Source of the DNA: VSJD01 sp964617825
GTDB lineage: Bacteria; Verrucomicrobiota; Kiritimatiellia; JAAZAB01
Direction: 5' to 3'
Assembly: GCA_964617825.1 (NCBI GenBank)
Contig: CAZTWL010000022.1
Coordinates: forward strand, 1-64,000
DNA: 64,000 nucleotides
Positions 17,070 through 26,235 of the stretch are shown one piece after another (positions within the stretch are counted from its first letter, which is position 1; every line of letters starts with the position of its first letter). The notes under the pieces are model-generated. The model saw only the letters and a program-made list of their open reading frames with translations, was not told where the DNA came from and did not search any database. The translations under genes and the position numbers were made by a program.

Positions 17070-18127
17070 ATATTCATCAAATCCTGGCGGGCTTTGCCGA
17101 GGGGGACGCCATTTCGCACGAGGCCATTCACCTCCGCGACATCTTCCGGCGCTGGGGCCACAACTCCGATCTTTTTGTGGACGTGGAGCGGTTGGCTCCC
17201 GGCCTGCGGGCCAATTGCCGGCCCTTGAGCGAGTATGCCGGGCAAGCGGGCGATATCTGCCTGCATCATTACGGGATTTCCTCGCCGGCGGCGGAAGTGT
17301 TCTTCGCTTCCAACGCGCGCAAGATTCTCGTTTACCATAACATCACCCCCGCCGACTACTTTGCCGGGGTTGACGATGCCGTGGCCGCCCGGCTGCGCAC
17401 CGCCCGCGCAGCATTGCCGGAGATTGCCCGCCGGGTGGAAGCGGTCTGGACCGTCTCGCAATTCAATGCGCGCGAATTGCAGGCTGAAGGCATCCGCGAC
17501 GTCAAAGTGTTCCCGCTCATTTATGCGCCTATGCCCGAGACCCTCCAGCCGGACTGGCGCGTCCTGGCAAAATTCGACGGCACGCTCAAGACAATTCTGT
17601 TTGTGGGACGGATTGCGCCCAACAAGCGGATCGAAGATCTGATCCAGGCCTTCGCCTGGTATCACCGGGCGATCAATCCCTACAGCCGGCTGCTGATTGT
17701 CGGCTCACCGCGCAGCGCGCCGCGCTATTTCACCATGTTACGCCTGCTAGCCGGCGACCTGGATTTACCGAACGTCTGTTTTGAAGGCTTCGCGTCGCCG
17801 ACCGGGCTTCCGGCATATTACCGCTCGGCCGATCTTTACGTATCTACCAGCGAGCATGAAGGCTATTGCCTGCCGCTGGTGGAGGCCATGGATCACGGAA
17901 TCCCGGTCATCGCCCGCGCCGCCGGCGGCATACCCGAGGCCATGGATGGCGCCGGCGTGCTTTATGAAGATCTCACGCCGGCCGAGCTGGGCGCACTGTT
18001 TGACCGTGTTCTGACGGATGCGCCCCTGCGCGAAGAAATTCTCGGCTCCCAGCGCCGGCGTGTCCAACGCGCCAAGGGCCGCAACCTGGAAGCCGAAGTG
18101 AAAGCCCTGATGGCCGGGATGCTCTGA
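17066..18127 (+). CDS. GT4-family glycosyltransferase
   Basis: 353 residues with the GT-B fold of family GT4. The N-terminal acceptor half contains HQILAGFAEGDAISHEAIHLRDIFRRWG. The C-terminal half has ILFVGRIAPNKRIEDLIQAF, the donor-binding start, and the E-x7-E motif in STSEHEGYCLPLVEAMDHG, then PVIARAAGGIPEAM. These enzymes are retaining transferases that use nucleotide-sugar donors at the cytoplasmic face. Its start codon overlaps the stop of the coiled-coil gene, closing a tightly coupled Wzm-Wzt-coiled coil-GT4 operon. Confidence 0.9.
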   Translation: MNIHQILAGFAEGDAISHEAIHLRDIFRRWGHNSDLFVDVERLAPGLRANCRPLSEYAGQAGDICLHHYGISSPAAEVFFASNARKILVYHNITPADYFAGVDDAVAARLRTARAALPEIARRVEAVWTVSQFNARELQAEGIRDVKVFPLIYAPMPETLQPDWRVLAKFDGTLKTILFVGRIAPNKRIEDLIQAFAWYHRAINPYSRLLIVGSPRSAPRYFTMLRLLAGDLDLPNVCFEGFASPTGLPAYYRSADLYVSTSEHEGYCLPLVEAMDHGIPVIARAAGGIPEAMDGAGVLYEDLTPAELGALFDRVLTDAPLREEILGSQRRRVQRAKGRNLEAEVKALMAGML

Positions 18128-18145
18128 AATCAACCATAGTCCGCC

Positions 18146-19141
18146 ATGAAACATTGCTTTGTCATAATGCTGCTCTTCGCGGCATTGATTTGCACCAACA
18201 GTTGCCGCCCGGCGCCGAAGCCCAAACAACCGGAATTTAAACCCATAGCGCCAGGAATGCTCGACGCCGAAAGGGCCCTGGCGAACGCGCGCGCGCTGGT
18301 GGCACTGGGCCCCCGCGTTTCCGGCACGCCCGGCGCGCGCCAGGCAGCCGGTCATCTCCTCCTGTGCCTGCAGCTCGCCGGCGTTCAAGCCGCGCTGGAT
18401 GCCTTCACCGACACCCCTCCCTCCGGCCAAATGACCTTCTGGAATGTCATGGGGATTATTCCCGCCGCCGGGCCCGAGGCGGACAAAGCGCCCTGGATCT
18501 TTCTTGGCTCGCACTTCGACACGAAATCGGGTATCGCCGGCTTCCAAGGCGCCAACGATTCGGCTTCCAGCTCGGGCCTGCTCTTGGAACTGGCCCGGGT
18601 CCTCCAGGCGGCGGGACCATTGCCGGTCAATATCGGGATCGCCTTTTTCGACGGCGAGGAATGCCAGCGCAGCTATGCCGCGCGTGACGGGCTGCATGGC
18701 AGCGTCCATGCGGTCCAGGCCCTGTGCCTGAACCGGCGCACGGAGCAGGTTCGCGCCACAATCATCCTCGACATGATCGGCGACCGCGATTTGACGGTCA
18801 CGATCCCGCGCAACAGCACCTCGGATTTGATCGCCCGTGTTTTCCGCGCCGCCGAGGAGGAAAAGGTCCGCCACCAGTTCGCGCTCATGAACGGCTCGGT
18901 CCTGGACGATCATCAGCCGTTTCTGGAGGCGAACATGCCGGCAATCGATTTGATCGATTTCGAATATGGCTCGAAGCCCGGTCGCAACGATTATTGGCAC
19001 ACCGCGCAGGACTCTCTCGACAAGTTGAGCGCCGAAAGCCTGGGGATCGTCGGCCGCGTCGTCATCCGGGTGCTAAACGGCCTGATGGCGGAACAAAACG
19101 GGCCCCGAACTAATCGTTCACGTCGCATGCAAAAAGCCTGA
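18146..19141 (+). CDS. M28-family lipoprotein, glutaminyl-cyclase-like
   Basis: 331 residues with a lipoprotein signal: hydrophobic core VIMLLFAALI and a lipobox ending at a Cys near residue 20 (ICTNSC). The single-zinc M28 pattern is complete: SHFDTKSG (His, Asp), GANDSASSSGLLLELARVL, FFDGEEC (the Glu ligand/base), LDDHQPFL and DYWHTAQDSLDKLS (last His ligand). The order and the DDHQPFL...WHT end resemble glutaminyl-peptide cyclotransferases, which cyclise N-terminal Gln of exported proteins, more than aminopeptidases. Its 3' end overlaps the convergent oxidoreductase by 32 bases. Confidence 0.75.
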   Translation: MKHCFVIMLLFAALICTNSCRPAPKPKQPEFKPIAPGMLDAERALANARALVALGPRVSGTPGARQAAGHLLLCLQLAGVQAALDAFTDTPPSGQMTFWNVMGIIPAAGPEADKAPWIFLGSHFDTKSGIAGFQGANDSASSSGLLLELARVLQAAGPLPVNIGIAFFDGEECQRSYAARDGLHGSVHAVQALCLNRRTEQVRATIILDMIGDRDLTVTIPRNSTSDLIARVFRAAEEEKVRHQFALMNGSVLDDHQPFLEANMPAIDLIDFEYGSKPGRNDYWHTAQDSLDKLSAESLGIVGRVVIRVLNGLMAEQNGPRTNRSRRMQKA

Positions 19142-20873
19142 CCTTGGCGTTGCCCCAGGTGGCATCCACGACGCAACGGCAAGCTTGCGTGGTGATGTCC
19201 AGCGGAATCTGCCGCAGACGCTCGCGATTGCACGTTTCCGTGAAAACCGTCTCCCACGCGCTCCCCTGCCGGGCCACGTCAACATGGAATCCTTTCACCA
19301 ACGTGGATGGCAGGCCGTTATCCGGTTGATTGAGCGGATAGGAACAGGGCATGGTCGGCTTTGGACGATTCAGATCGCTGTCGAACACTAGCCGCATCCT
19401 CTGCAGTTTTACCGGCCGGTCGAACTTGTAGGCCACCCAGTCGCCCGGCGCGGCCATCCAGAATTGCTCCGTTCCATCCACGGGACGATTCAACCCGCTG
19501 CGCAGCGGTTCCGGGTCGCCAGCTGATGCCTCCAGCCTGGCGTTGCGCGCCAGCAGCGGAATATCGCGGCGTAGCCAGGGCAGATAGCAATCATCGTCCA
19601 TCAGGCTCTGCTGGAGTTCGCGAATCCGTTTTTCATAGACTCCCCGCGGCGTCAATCCATCGCGCACGGCAATCGCCGCGGCGTTGCCAACCGCCTGTCC
19701 CATGGTCGCACAGGTGGCCATCACGCGCGTGGAACTCATGGCGATATGCGAGGCGCTGATATTCCGCCCGGCGCACCACAGGTTGGCGATGTTGCGCGAA
19801 TAGAGCACGCGATAGGGAATTCCAAACGGCGAGGGCGCCGGCGGATACGCATTGGGTTCCCCGGGATGGTATAATCCCGCCGGGTGATGATCGTCCAACG
19901 GCCAGCCGCCATATGCCACCAGATCGTCGAACCGGCCCGCGGCGCGGATATCGTTCTGGGTCAAAATGTGGTCGCCCACATACCGGCGACTCTCCCGCTT
20001 GCCGGGCAGAAAGCCCACCCAGTCCAGCGTCCAGTTTTGCGCGCCGTGGTCACCCTGGTTCTTGATGTGATCCCAGATGCCGAACGCGATTTTCAGCAAC
20101 TCGTCGCGAATTTGTTCCGTATCGTGAATGGTGTCCTGCTCGCCGCCGATCTCGAGCCACCAGAAGTTCGTAAAAACCGCATAAAGATCGTGGGGGCGGT
20201 GGGGAATAGAGGCATCGGTCGGATAACGATAGGCCCAGGCGGGCGGCACAAAGGGCTGGGGACGATCGGTTTCCCGCGCTTGAATGAGACAACTCATGCC
20301 CATGGTCTTGCGATCCGCCGCTGCGGGCGCCATGTCTTCTTTGAACTCGGCGCCGGCTTCCCGGCCCCAGCGGAATTCCGCGCCCGTCAAAGGCGCCAAA
20401 ATGCTGTCGCCGGAACAATCGGCGAACAATCCGGCCTTCACGACCTGCCAGGTCTGGGTGGTAAGTTGCCAGCCTTTAACGGCGGCGATCCGCGCGCCTT
20501 CCATTTCCACGGCATTGCAGGAACAATTCAGCAACAGCGTGATATTGGGTTCGAATCTTACTTTTTCATAAAGGATACTGTCCCAGACCGACCAATTCCC
20601 GGGAGCATTGCGATAGCGGTTGGCCAGCTGAATCTCCTCGACGATCCCCGTTTCCAGGTTGTTTTTTCCCTGGGCGCCGCAAATCCACATGCGGATTTCC
20701 GACGAGGCGTTGCCGCCCAGCATCGGCCGGTCGTGCATCAGGGCCACTTTGACGCCGTGCCGCGCCGCAGCGATTGCCGCGCACATTCCGGCCACGCCCC
20801 CGCCAACGACGCAAAAATCCACGTTATGCGTTTGCGTTTTCAATCCTTCTGGAGTCATTCTCGTCATTGTCAT
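19110..20873 (-). CDS. FAD-dependent oxidoreductase (xanthan-lyase-associated type)
   Basis: 587 residues. The N-terminal FAD-binding motif VDFCVVGGGVAGMCAAIAAA is followed by MLGGNASSEIRMWICGA, a hallmark of the FAD_oxidored family. CAGRNISASHIAMSSTRVMATCATMGQAVGNAAAIAV near residue 380 is the second FAD-contact block, with the line shortened here by its outline residues C, GRN and MGQA. The last 130 residues look like a beta-sandwich discoidin-like domain. Substrate unknown; the family is expanded in Verrucomicrobia and Planctomycetes. It is the last gene of a minus-strand set and overlaps the upstream gene by four bases. Confidence 0.8.
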   Translation of the reverse strand: MTMTRMTPEGLKTQTHNVDFCVVGGGVAGMCAAIAAARHGVKVALMHDRPMLGGNASSEIRMWICGAQGKNNLETGIVEEIQLANRYRNAPGNWSVWDSILYEKVRFEPNITLLLNCSCNAVEMEGARIAAVKGWQLTTQTWQVVKAGLFADCSGDSILAPLTGAEFRWGREAGAEFKEDMAPAAADRKTMGMSCLIQARETDRPQPFVPPAWAYRYPTDASIPHRPHDLYAVFTNFWWLEIGGEQDTIHDTEQIRDELLKIAFGIWDHIKNQGDHGAQNWTLDWVGFLPGKRESRRYVGDHILTQNDIRAAGRFDDLVAYGGWPLDDHHPAGLYHPGEPNAYPPAPSPFGIPYRVLYSRNIANLWCAGRNISASHIAMSSTRVMATCATMGQAVGNAAAIAVRDGLTPRGVYEKRIRELQQSLMDDDCYLPWLRRDIPLLARNARLEASAGDPEPLRSGLNRPVDGTEQFWMAAPGDWVAYKFDRPVKLQRMRLVFDSDLNRPKPTMPCSYPLNQPDNGLPSTLVKGFHVDVARQGSAWETVFTETCNRERLRQIPLDITTQACRCVVDATWGNAKVRLFACDVND

Positions 20874-22312
20874 TTGATCCTTTCATGAATTGTCGTGTTC
20901 GTTTCCGCCTGTGCGCGGCATTCGGCTTGCCGGCGCAAAATATCCAAATCGGGCAAACCCGTGCGCAGGCGATGATCCTCGCTGCCGCGTGCCTGCATGT
21001 AGCCATCCCAAAAGGCGCGCGCCCGGCGCTCGGCCTCCGCGGCGCCCGCCGCATCGCCGCCAGTTCTCTTGCGACAGGCCTGGAATAATAATCCTTCCAC
21101 GACGGCCACGGCATCCGCCGGCGCCAGGTCATCGAGGGCCTTCTGCATCGCCTCGACATTGGCGGCAACAAAATCGTTGTAATTTATATTCCGGTCGAAG
21201 TCGGGATAGCGCCGGAGCGTCTGCCGATAAATTTCGCCGGCCTGCGCATCGCGGCCGTAAAAGTGCAGGATAATAATCGCCTCGCCCAGAAAATTTGCAT
21301 ATACGGATTGCAGGTTGCGATCGCCATTCCGCCCGTTCCGGGCAAGGGCCTGCTCATAGGCTTTCATTGCCTGAGGGAGCAGGTCCAGGCGGGGCGTGGT
21401 CACGTACAATCCCCTTGCCGGGTCGAAATCCAGGCGTCCTTGGCGGAAGGCCGACGCCAGACACTGGAGAATCATTTGTTCGCAGGCGGACTTGCCGGGC
21501 AAGGATGCCGGAGCGGGCGCATCCGGATGGCAGGCGCACGCGGCGGTTCCGCGCTCCTCGAGGCCGGGCGCGGCCCCATCCGGCGCCGCCTGGAGGCCAC
21601 ACCAGGCCCAGTAAATCGCATGCGTTTCCGGCAGACGCCAGTCGAAGGGACCGTATTCGGCATCCAACTGCCGCATCCGCGCCGGATCCAGCTTGAACTC
21701 ATCGCGCAGGCGCAGAACATCGGCCTCCGCGGGATTGGCCGCCAAACACATGCCATGGAGCACGGCCTGCATGGTTTCGGCCAGCTTGCGTTTGTAAAAC
21801 GGATGCGCCGAATCCATGATATAGCCGATCTTGTGCTGGTAAAGCCAGCCGAGTTCCTTGTACAGGTTGGGATTGCGCGGATTATACCGGAGCCCTTCAT
21901 CCCGCAGAAGCCGGATCCCGTTGTTGACCCACCGCCACCGGTTTTCGGCATCGGGAAACAACACGCTGATGTTGTAAGCCATATTCCAGGCCTGAAAGGC
22001 CCAGACCGTGGTGAAGTGCGGTTCCAGCTTGGTGATCCAGTCCGCCAGTTGGGCAATTTCGAATACCCGGCCTTCGTCTTGGATGCGAATGGTTCGGAGC
22101 CAGAGCAGGTCGGCAATCAGCCCGCGGAACCCGCCCAAGGCCACGGTGGTAAAGGCCATGAGCGGCGGCGCATTTTCCAGAGGAGCGGCCGCGAGCAACT
22201 GATGCCGCGCCCGGTAATCCCAAAGGCGCTCATGCAGGCGCGCAGCGCCCCACAGGCCAAGCAAGGCCGCCAGCAGCAAAATAATAACCGCAGCGTTTTT
22301 CATGAAAGGCAC
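20870..22312 (-). CDS. Membrane-anchored helical repeat protein, function unknown
   Basis: 480 residues. An N-terminal hydrophobic span (AAVIILLLAALLGLWGAARL, residues 7-26) anchors a mostly helical domain rich in W, Y and paired acidic/basic residues (LADWITKLEPHFTTVWAFQAWNMAYN), similar to TPR-like solenoids. Similar proteins are found beside ABC-2 transporters in the Verrucomicrobia group, in line with the ABC permease and ATPase upstream on the same strand. Either the ATG at 22312 or the one three codons later could be the start. No enzymatic motif is visible. Confidence 0.65.
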   Translation of the reverse strand: MPFMKNAAVIILLLAALLGLWGAARLHERLWDYRARHQLLAAAPLENAPPLMAFTTVALGGFRGLIADLLWLRTIRIQDEGRVFEIAQLADWITKLEPHFTTVWAFQAWNMAYNISVLFPDAENRWRWVNNGIRLLRDEGLRYNPRNPNLYKELGWLYQHKIGYIMDSAHPFYKRKLAETMQAVLHGMCLAANPAEADVLRLRDEFKLDPARMRQLDAEYGPFDWRLPETHAIYWAWCGLQAAPDGAAPGLEERGTAACACHPDAPAPASLPGKSACEQMILQCLASAFRQGRLDFDPARGLYVTTPRLDLLPQAMKAYEQALARNGRNGDRNLQSVYANFLGEAIIILHFYGRDAQAGEIYRQTLRRYPDFDRNINYNDFVAANVEAMQKALDDLAPADAVAVVEGLLFQACRKRTGGDAAGAAEAERRARAFWDGYMQARGSEDHRLRTGLPDLDILRRQAECRAQAETNTTIHERIK

Positions 22313-22618
22313 GGCTCAAGTGTTCAGTGTTCGGTGTTCTGTAATCCGTGGTTGATTTCTTCAGGTTGTGGGCTGTACCCGCATTTGAATATAATGCGCA
22401 AATTATCGATTTATGCGACCTCATCCTCGCCCTGGGGAGAGGATCAAGGTGAGGGGCAACATTATCCAGCATTCCCCTCACCCCAGCCCGCTCCCAAGGG
22501 AGAGGGCGATTGTTTTGGACACCACTGCGTTCCTTTCTTAATTTAGCGTTCCTTTCGCGTGGTTCGCGGGCAAATTCTTTGGGTTGCTGGCATAGATCGC
22601 ATTAGTTAAAACCCGCAA
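22313..22618. other. 306-base intergenic region with an imperfect inverted repeat
   Basis: Between two minus-strand genes. At about 22421-22507 lie two facing copies of the common bacterial intergenic motif related to CCTCACCCC...CTCCC: GGGGAGAGG...GGTGAGGGGC on the left and CCCCTCACCCCAGCCCGCTCCC with AAGGGAGAGGG on the right. They form an imperfect long hairpin of the kind seen in REP-like elements. No gene or promoter was recognised in the rest. Confidence 0.55.
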
Positions 22619-23905
22619 TTATGTGATCGTCAAACCCAGTTCACGACGGCTGAACAGCCAGATTCCCGCGATGGCAAACGCGCCGCCATAGCCCAGCGCC
22701 AATACGCCCCAAGCCGCACCCACCAGGGTCCATGAAATAAACGCGCCCGCCGGCAAAAAGGCAAGCGGCTCGAAGCGCGCCAGCGGCGGCGTGATCAGAT
22801 TGGCCAGGTGCATGATCGCGTTGGTCGCGGAGTTCACGAGGCCCGCCAGCCAGGACGGCGTCAGATCGATTTCCGCCGTCAGCGCCTCGGCGCCGATCCA
22901 GGCATTCAGGCCGGTAATAAACAGGAAGGCAAACGCCGTGAATACGGCAACGGGAAAGGAAAACAGGGCTCCGGCCGTCAGCCCCAGCGCGGTGAAAAAA
23001 GCCAGCCGCGCCAGAACCAGCAGGAGTGCGCGGCCGAAATTGCTTTCGAATCCGCTTTCCCTGATCGATAATTGCGCCCCGGTATCCGCGGCAAAGAGAA
23101 CCGTGGCCGGCTCCGCCGTTTCCACGTTTTGATAGGTCACCGCCAGTTGCCGGCCTGCCGCAAAGGCCGGCAGTTTCAGATCATGCCCGACATGAGGCGT
23201 ATAGGCGCCCCGAATGCGCGTCGGCTCGGGCGAATCCGGAGCGCCAATCATCCACAAGCCGGTCACCGGCATTTGGCGCTCGATCCGCGACGTGGCAAAC
23301 TGAAATTTCAGGAAGAGCGCATCGCCCGGACGGGCGCGTTCCGGAACCCTGAAGATCCAGGATTGCGTTCCGCCCGGCGGAACGGCGTACATGGCGCGTC
23401 CAACGCCGGGTGGCGCCGGTTTGGCAACCGGCAATTCGGGGGCAATCAAGCTGTGCGCCGCCAGGATTTCTTCATGCAGCCGGCTGCGGTCTCCGGGCGG
23501 CAACACGGCGTCGCGCGTTGTCCAGCACAGGAACCCATAAATCAGGCCGCCGGCCAGACCCAGCACGACCAGGTTGACGGCCATCAGCCCCAACCATTTG
23601 CCCAGCCAGATCTCGGCGGCATGCACCGGCTTGGTCACCAGCACATGCATCTGCCGGTGGGAGACTTCCAACGAAACTGCGCCGGCAGCCGACCACGCCG
23701 CGGCAACCGAAAGCAGCGTCATGGTCAGGCCAAACGCATAGTGCAGGAACAATTGCGCCAGGCCGGACGCCGTGCCATCGCTTTTAATCGCGAACGGCAA
23801 GCCGGCAATGCAAATCACGACCATGGCAATCAGCAGGCCGAAAACCCGCGAGCGAATGGTCGTGCGCAGGGTTAGACCGGAGATGGCAATTATTTTGGAT
23901 GTCAT
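22619..23905 (-). CDS. ABC-2 type transporter permease
   Basis: 428 residues. Two hydrophobic spans near the N terminus (about 15-35 and 50-75) are followed by a large non-membrane domain (about 130-290, beta-rich, RIERQMPVTGLWMIG) and then four or more C-terminal spans. The segment EVSHRQMHVLVTKPVHAAEIWLGKWLGLM is the coupling-helix region of GldF/NatB-like permeases. It pairs with the ATPase 86 bases upstream. The cargo is unknown. Confidence 0.75.
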   Translation of the reverse strand: MTSKIIAISGLTLRTTIRSRVFGLLIAMVVICIAGLPFAIKSDGTASGLAQLFLHYAFGLTMTLLSVAAAWSAAGAVSLEVSHRQMHVLVTKPVHAAEIWLGKWLGLMAVNLVVLGLAGGLIYGFLCWTTRDAVLPPGDRSRLHEEILAAHSLIAPELPVAKPAPPGVGRAMYAVPPGGTQSWIFRVPERARPGDALFLKFQFATSRIERQMPVTGLWMIGAPDSPEPTRIRGAYTPHVGHDLKLPAFAAGRQLAVTYQNVETAEPATVLFAADTGAQLSIRESGFESNFGRALLLVLARLAFFTALGLTAGALFSFPVAVFTAFAFLFITGLNAWIGAEALTAEIDLTPSWLAGLVNSATNAIMHLANLITPPLARFEPLAFLPAGAFISWTLVGAAWGVLALGYGGAFAIAGIWLFSRRELGLTIT

Positions 23906-23991
23906 GACAAATGGGCAGACGACCGACGCTGAATCGAGCGCTCAGGCAATTCACGTTGCCGCCAGAGCCTGCCGGCCACAGCTTTCCGTCT

Positions 23992-24924
23992 TTAGCCTTT
24001 CTTCAAGAACTCGGCCACGCCTTCGACCGGCGCAACTCCGGTTGGCGTTGCCTGTTCCGGCCGGGTCTTGGCAACGGTTTCGATAAAAAATTGTTCCAAA
24101 GTCCGCGCGGGATGATCCACGTCCGGGGCGGCGCCGGTCTCGCGCCGGAGCACCTGCAAAACGGCTTCGAGCCGGTCGGGCGCCAGGGCGGGAAAAGTTA
24201 ACCGGCAGCGGTCGTGCCGTTCGAGCAAGTCGCGAACCCGTCCCTGGACGAGGACAACGCCGTTACCCATGATGGCCACGCGGTCACAGACATTTTCGAC
24301 ATCGGCCAGGAGATGGGAGGAGAGAATCACGGTCTTGCCGCGGCGGGCCAGGGTCAGGATCAGGTCCTTGAACTGGCGGCAACCGACCGGATCGAGCCCG
24401 ACGGTCGGCTCATCCAAGACAATCAGGTCGGGATCGTTGATCAGAGCCTGGGCCAGGCCAACGCGGCGGGCCATGCCCTTGGAAAATTCGCCGACCGGGC
24501 GATGCTGGGCATGCTGGAGCCCGGTCATCTCGAGGAGCTGGTCGATGCATGTTTGGCGCGCCGCGCGGCGGAGATTGAACAGCCGCCCGTAAAAATTCAG
24601 GATTTCGCGCGCCGTAAGATACGGATAGAGACAGGATTCTTCCGGCAGGTACCCGATGCGCTTCTTGGAGCCAACATCCCGCGGCGAGCGCCCGAACACC
24701 GTCAGCGTCCCGCGGGTCGGCGCCAGCAGGCCGAGGATCATGCGCAGCGTGGTGGTTTTGCCGGAGCCGTTGGGCCCCAGGAGGCCGAAGACTTCGCCCA
24801 CCCGAACGTCGAAGGCAATGGATTTGACCGCTTGCACCTTGGGCCGGCGCCAGAAATCCAGGAATGTCTTGGTCAATCCTTCCGCGTGGATCACGACCGG
24901 CGGTGAATCATTTGATGCGACCAT
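23992..24924 (-). CDS. ABC transporter ATP-binding protein
   Basis: 310 residues with AAGGAA eight bases ahead of the start. Walker A GPNGSGKTT near residue 50, Q-loop replaced by GYLPEESCLYPYLTAREIL, signature EFSKGMARRVGLAQAL and Walker B LIVLDEPTVGLDP are all present, so it should be active. The C-terminal tail (about 230-310) is typical of the CcmA/NatA/GldA group that works with ABC-2 permeases. It heads the minus-strand set 24924 to 19110. Confidence 0.9.
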   Translation of the reverse strand: MVASNDSPPVVIHAEGLTKTFLDFWRRPKVQAVKSIAFDVRVGEVFGLLGPNGSGKTTTLRMILGLLAPTRGTLTVFGRSPRDVGSKKRIGYLPEESCLYPYLTAREILNFYGRLFNLRRAARQTCIDQLLEMTGLQHAQHRPVGEFSKGMARRVGLAQALINDPDLIVLDEPTVGLDPVGCRQFKDLILTLARRGKTVILSSHLLADVENVCDRVAIMGNGVVLVQGRVRDLLERHDRCRLTFPALAPDRLEAVLQVLRRETGAAPDVDHPARTLEQFFIETVAKTRPEQATPTGVAPVEGVAEFLKKG

Positions 24925-25026
24925 GAGAACGTTCCTTCATGTTTTCAAAATGCAAAAGTTCATTGCCAAACAACGCTTCGGCTTCCGATAAAACCGACCT
25001 TTGCCTTTTCGTCGTTTTTGGGCGCG

Positions 25027-25055
25027 ATCATATCACAATCGATGTTATTTGCGAA
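25027..25055 (-). promoter_or_regulatory. Possible sigma-70 promoter for the ABC transporter operon
   Basis: On the minus strand TTCGCA (25055-25050) and TATGAT (25032-25027) are separated by 17 bases. The -10 box matches five of six consensus positions, the -35 box four. It lies about 100 bases ahead of the ATPase start. No other promoter-like pair is as good in this 260-base space. Confidence 0.35.
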
Positions 25056-25186
25056 CCACAAACAACTTGAGGAACACGGAAGGGAGACCTTGCAAATTTC
25101 TGCAATCGAAACAAGCAAAGCCCCACATCTCGCTTGCCCGCCAAGGGAAGGTCGCGCCCTGCGGATACCGTTACGGCGTTCGGAAG

Positions 25187-26101
25187 TCAGATTGCTTTCA
25201 CCAATATGGACGTTTTTGCTTGAATCGCCTTCACCCATTGTTCGGCGGCTTCTTTTTCCGCAAACGGCTTGCCGGACAAGGCGTATTTTTTGCCAAGCCG
25301 CGCGCCTTTCGACTCGCCCAGCGGATGGTAGGGTAAAACCTGGATTTCGCCAATGTGATTAAGCTTGTTGGCCGTTGCGGCAATCCCGGCAAAATGCGCG
25401 GCGCGGTCGTTCAAGCCCGGGACGATCGGACAGCGGAGCACAATCCGCTTGCCGCGCCGGTCGATTTGCAGCAGATTTTCCAGAATCAGGGCATTATCGA
25501 CGCCGGTGAATTTTTTATGCAGCTTGGGATCGGTTTCCTTGTAGTCGTAAAGGAACAGGTCGACGTCATCAAGCAGGGCGGCATATGAATCGAATGGCGC
25601 ATAGCCGCATGTTTCCAGTGCGGTATCGATGTTTTCTTTTTTTGCCACGCGCAGCAGGGCGCTTGAGAACTCGACCTGCGCCAGCGGCTCGCCGCCGGAA
25701 AGAGTCAGACCTCCGCCGGAGGTTGCATAAAACGGACGGTCCTTGAGCACCTCCTCGATTACTTCGTCGACGCTCATCGATTTTCCGATCGTTTCCAATG
25801 CCTGAGCGTAACATTCCTTCGCGCACAGCCCGCAGCGGGCGCAAAGTTCGCGGTTTAATTTGTGTTTGCCGTTGATCATGACGTGGCACTTGTGCGGGCA
25901 AACGCGGAAGCAATATCCGCACCCGATGCATTTTTCGGCAATGAACGACAGCTCCGCTTTTTTTTCCTGCGATTCGGGGTTGTGACACCAGAGACATTTC
26001 AAGGGGCACCCTTTCAGGAATACCGTCGTGCGGATCCCGGGTCCGTCATGGATGGAAAACTTCTGGATGTTAAACACAATGCCGGTCAATTGTTTTTCCA
26101 T
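25187..26101 (-). CDS. Glycyl radical enzyme activase (radical SAM)
   Basis: 304 residues. The radical SAM CxxxCxxC motif is in FLKGCPLKCLWCHNPES, preceded by DGPGIRTTVF. Two ferredoxin-like cysteine clusters follow, CIGCGYCFRVCPHKC and CARCGLCAKECYAQA, as in activases of glycerol/choline/hydroxyproline-type glycyl radical enzymes but not in the pyruvate formate-lyase activase, which lacks that insert. TSGGGLTLSGGEPL is the SAM-binding GGE block. It abstracts H from the glycine of its partner enzyme. The partner is most likely the enzyme at 27492, with the alcohol dehydrogenase gene between them. Confidence 0.9.
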   Translation of the reverse strand: MEKQLTGIVFNIQKFSIHDGPGIRTTVFLKGCPLKCLWCHNPESQEKKAELSFIAEKCIGCGYCFRVCPHKCHVMINGKHKLNRELCARCGLCAKECYAQALETIGKSMSVDEVIEEVLKDRPFYATSGGGLTLSGGEPLAQVEFSSALLRVAKKENIDTALETCGYAPFDSYAALLDDVDLFLYDYKETDPKLHKKFTGVDNALILENLLQIDRRGKRIVLRCPIVPGLNDRAAHFAGIAATANKLNHIGEIQVLPYHPLGESKGARLGKKYALSGKPFAEKEAAEQWVKAIQAKTSILVKAI

Positions 26102-26235
26102 GGCAGTGCCGCACCTCAGACAATATGCGCGGTTCCTTGCAAAGTTGTTAGCCTCCCCCGCCAGCCCCGGCAGGTTTTCCAGCTCACCTGAATGGCGCGC
26201 TCCGCGCCGCAGTCCGATTAGCGACTCCCGGAACC

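Noticed and set aside
21263..22546. Long plus-strand open frame (427 codons) opposite the membrane-anchored protein
   Set aside because: It mirrors the codon structure of the minus-strand gene, has no RBS and no family-like motif; GC-rich antisense shadow.
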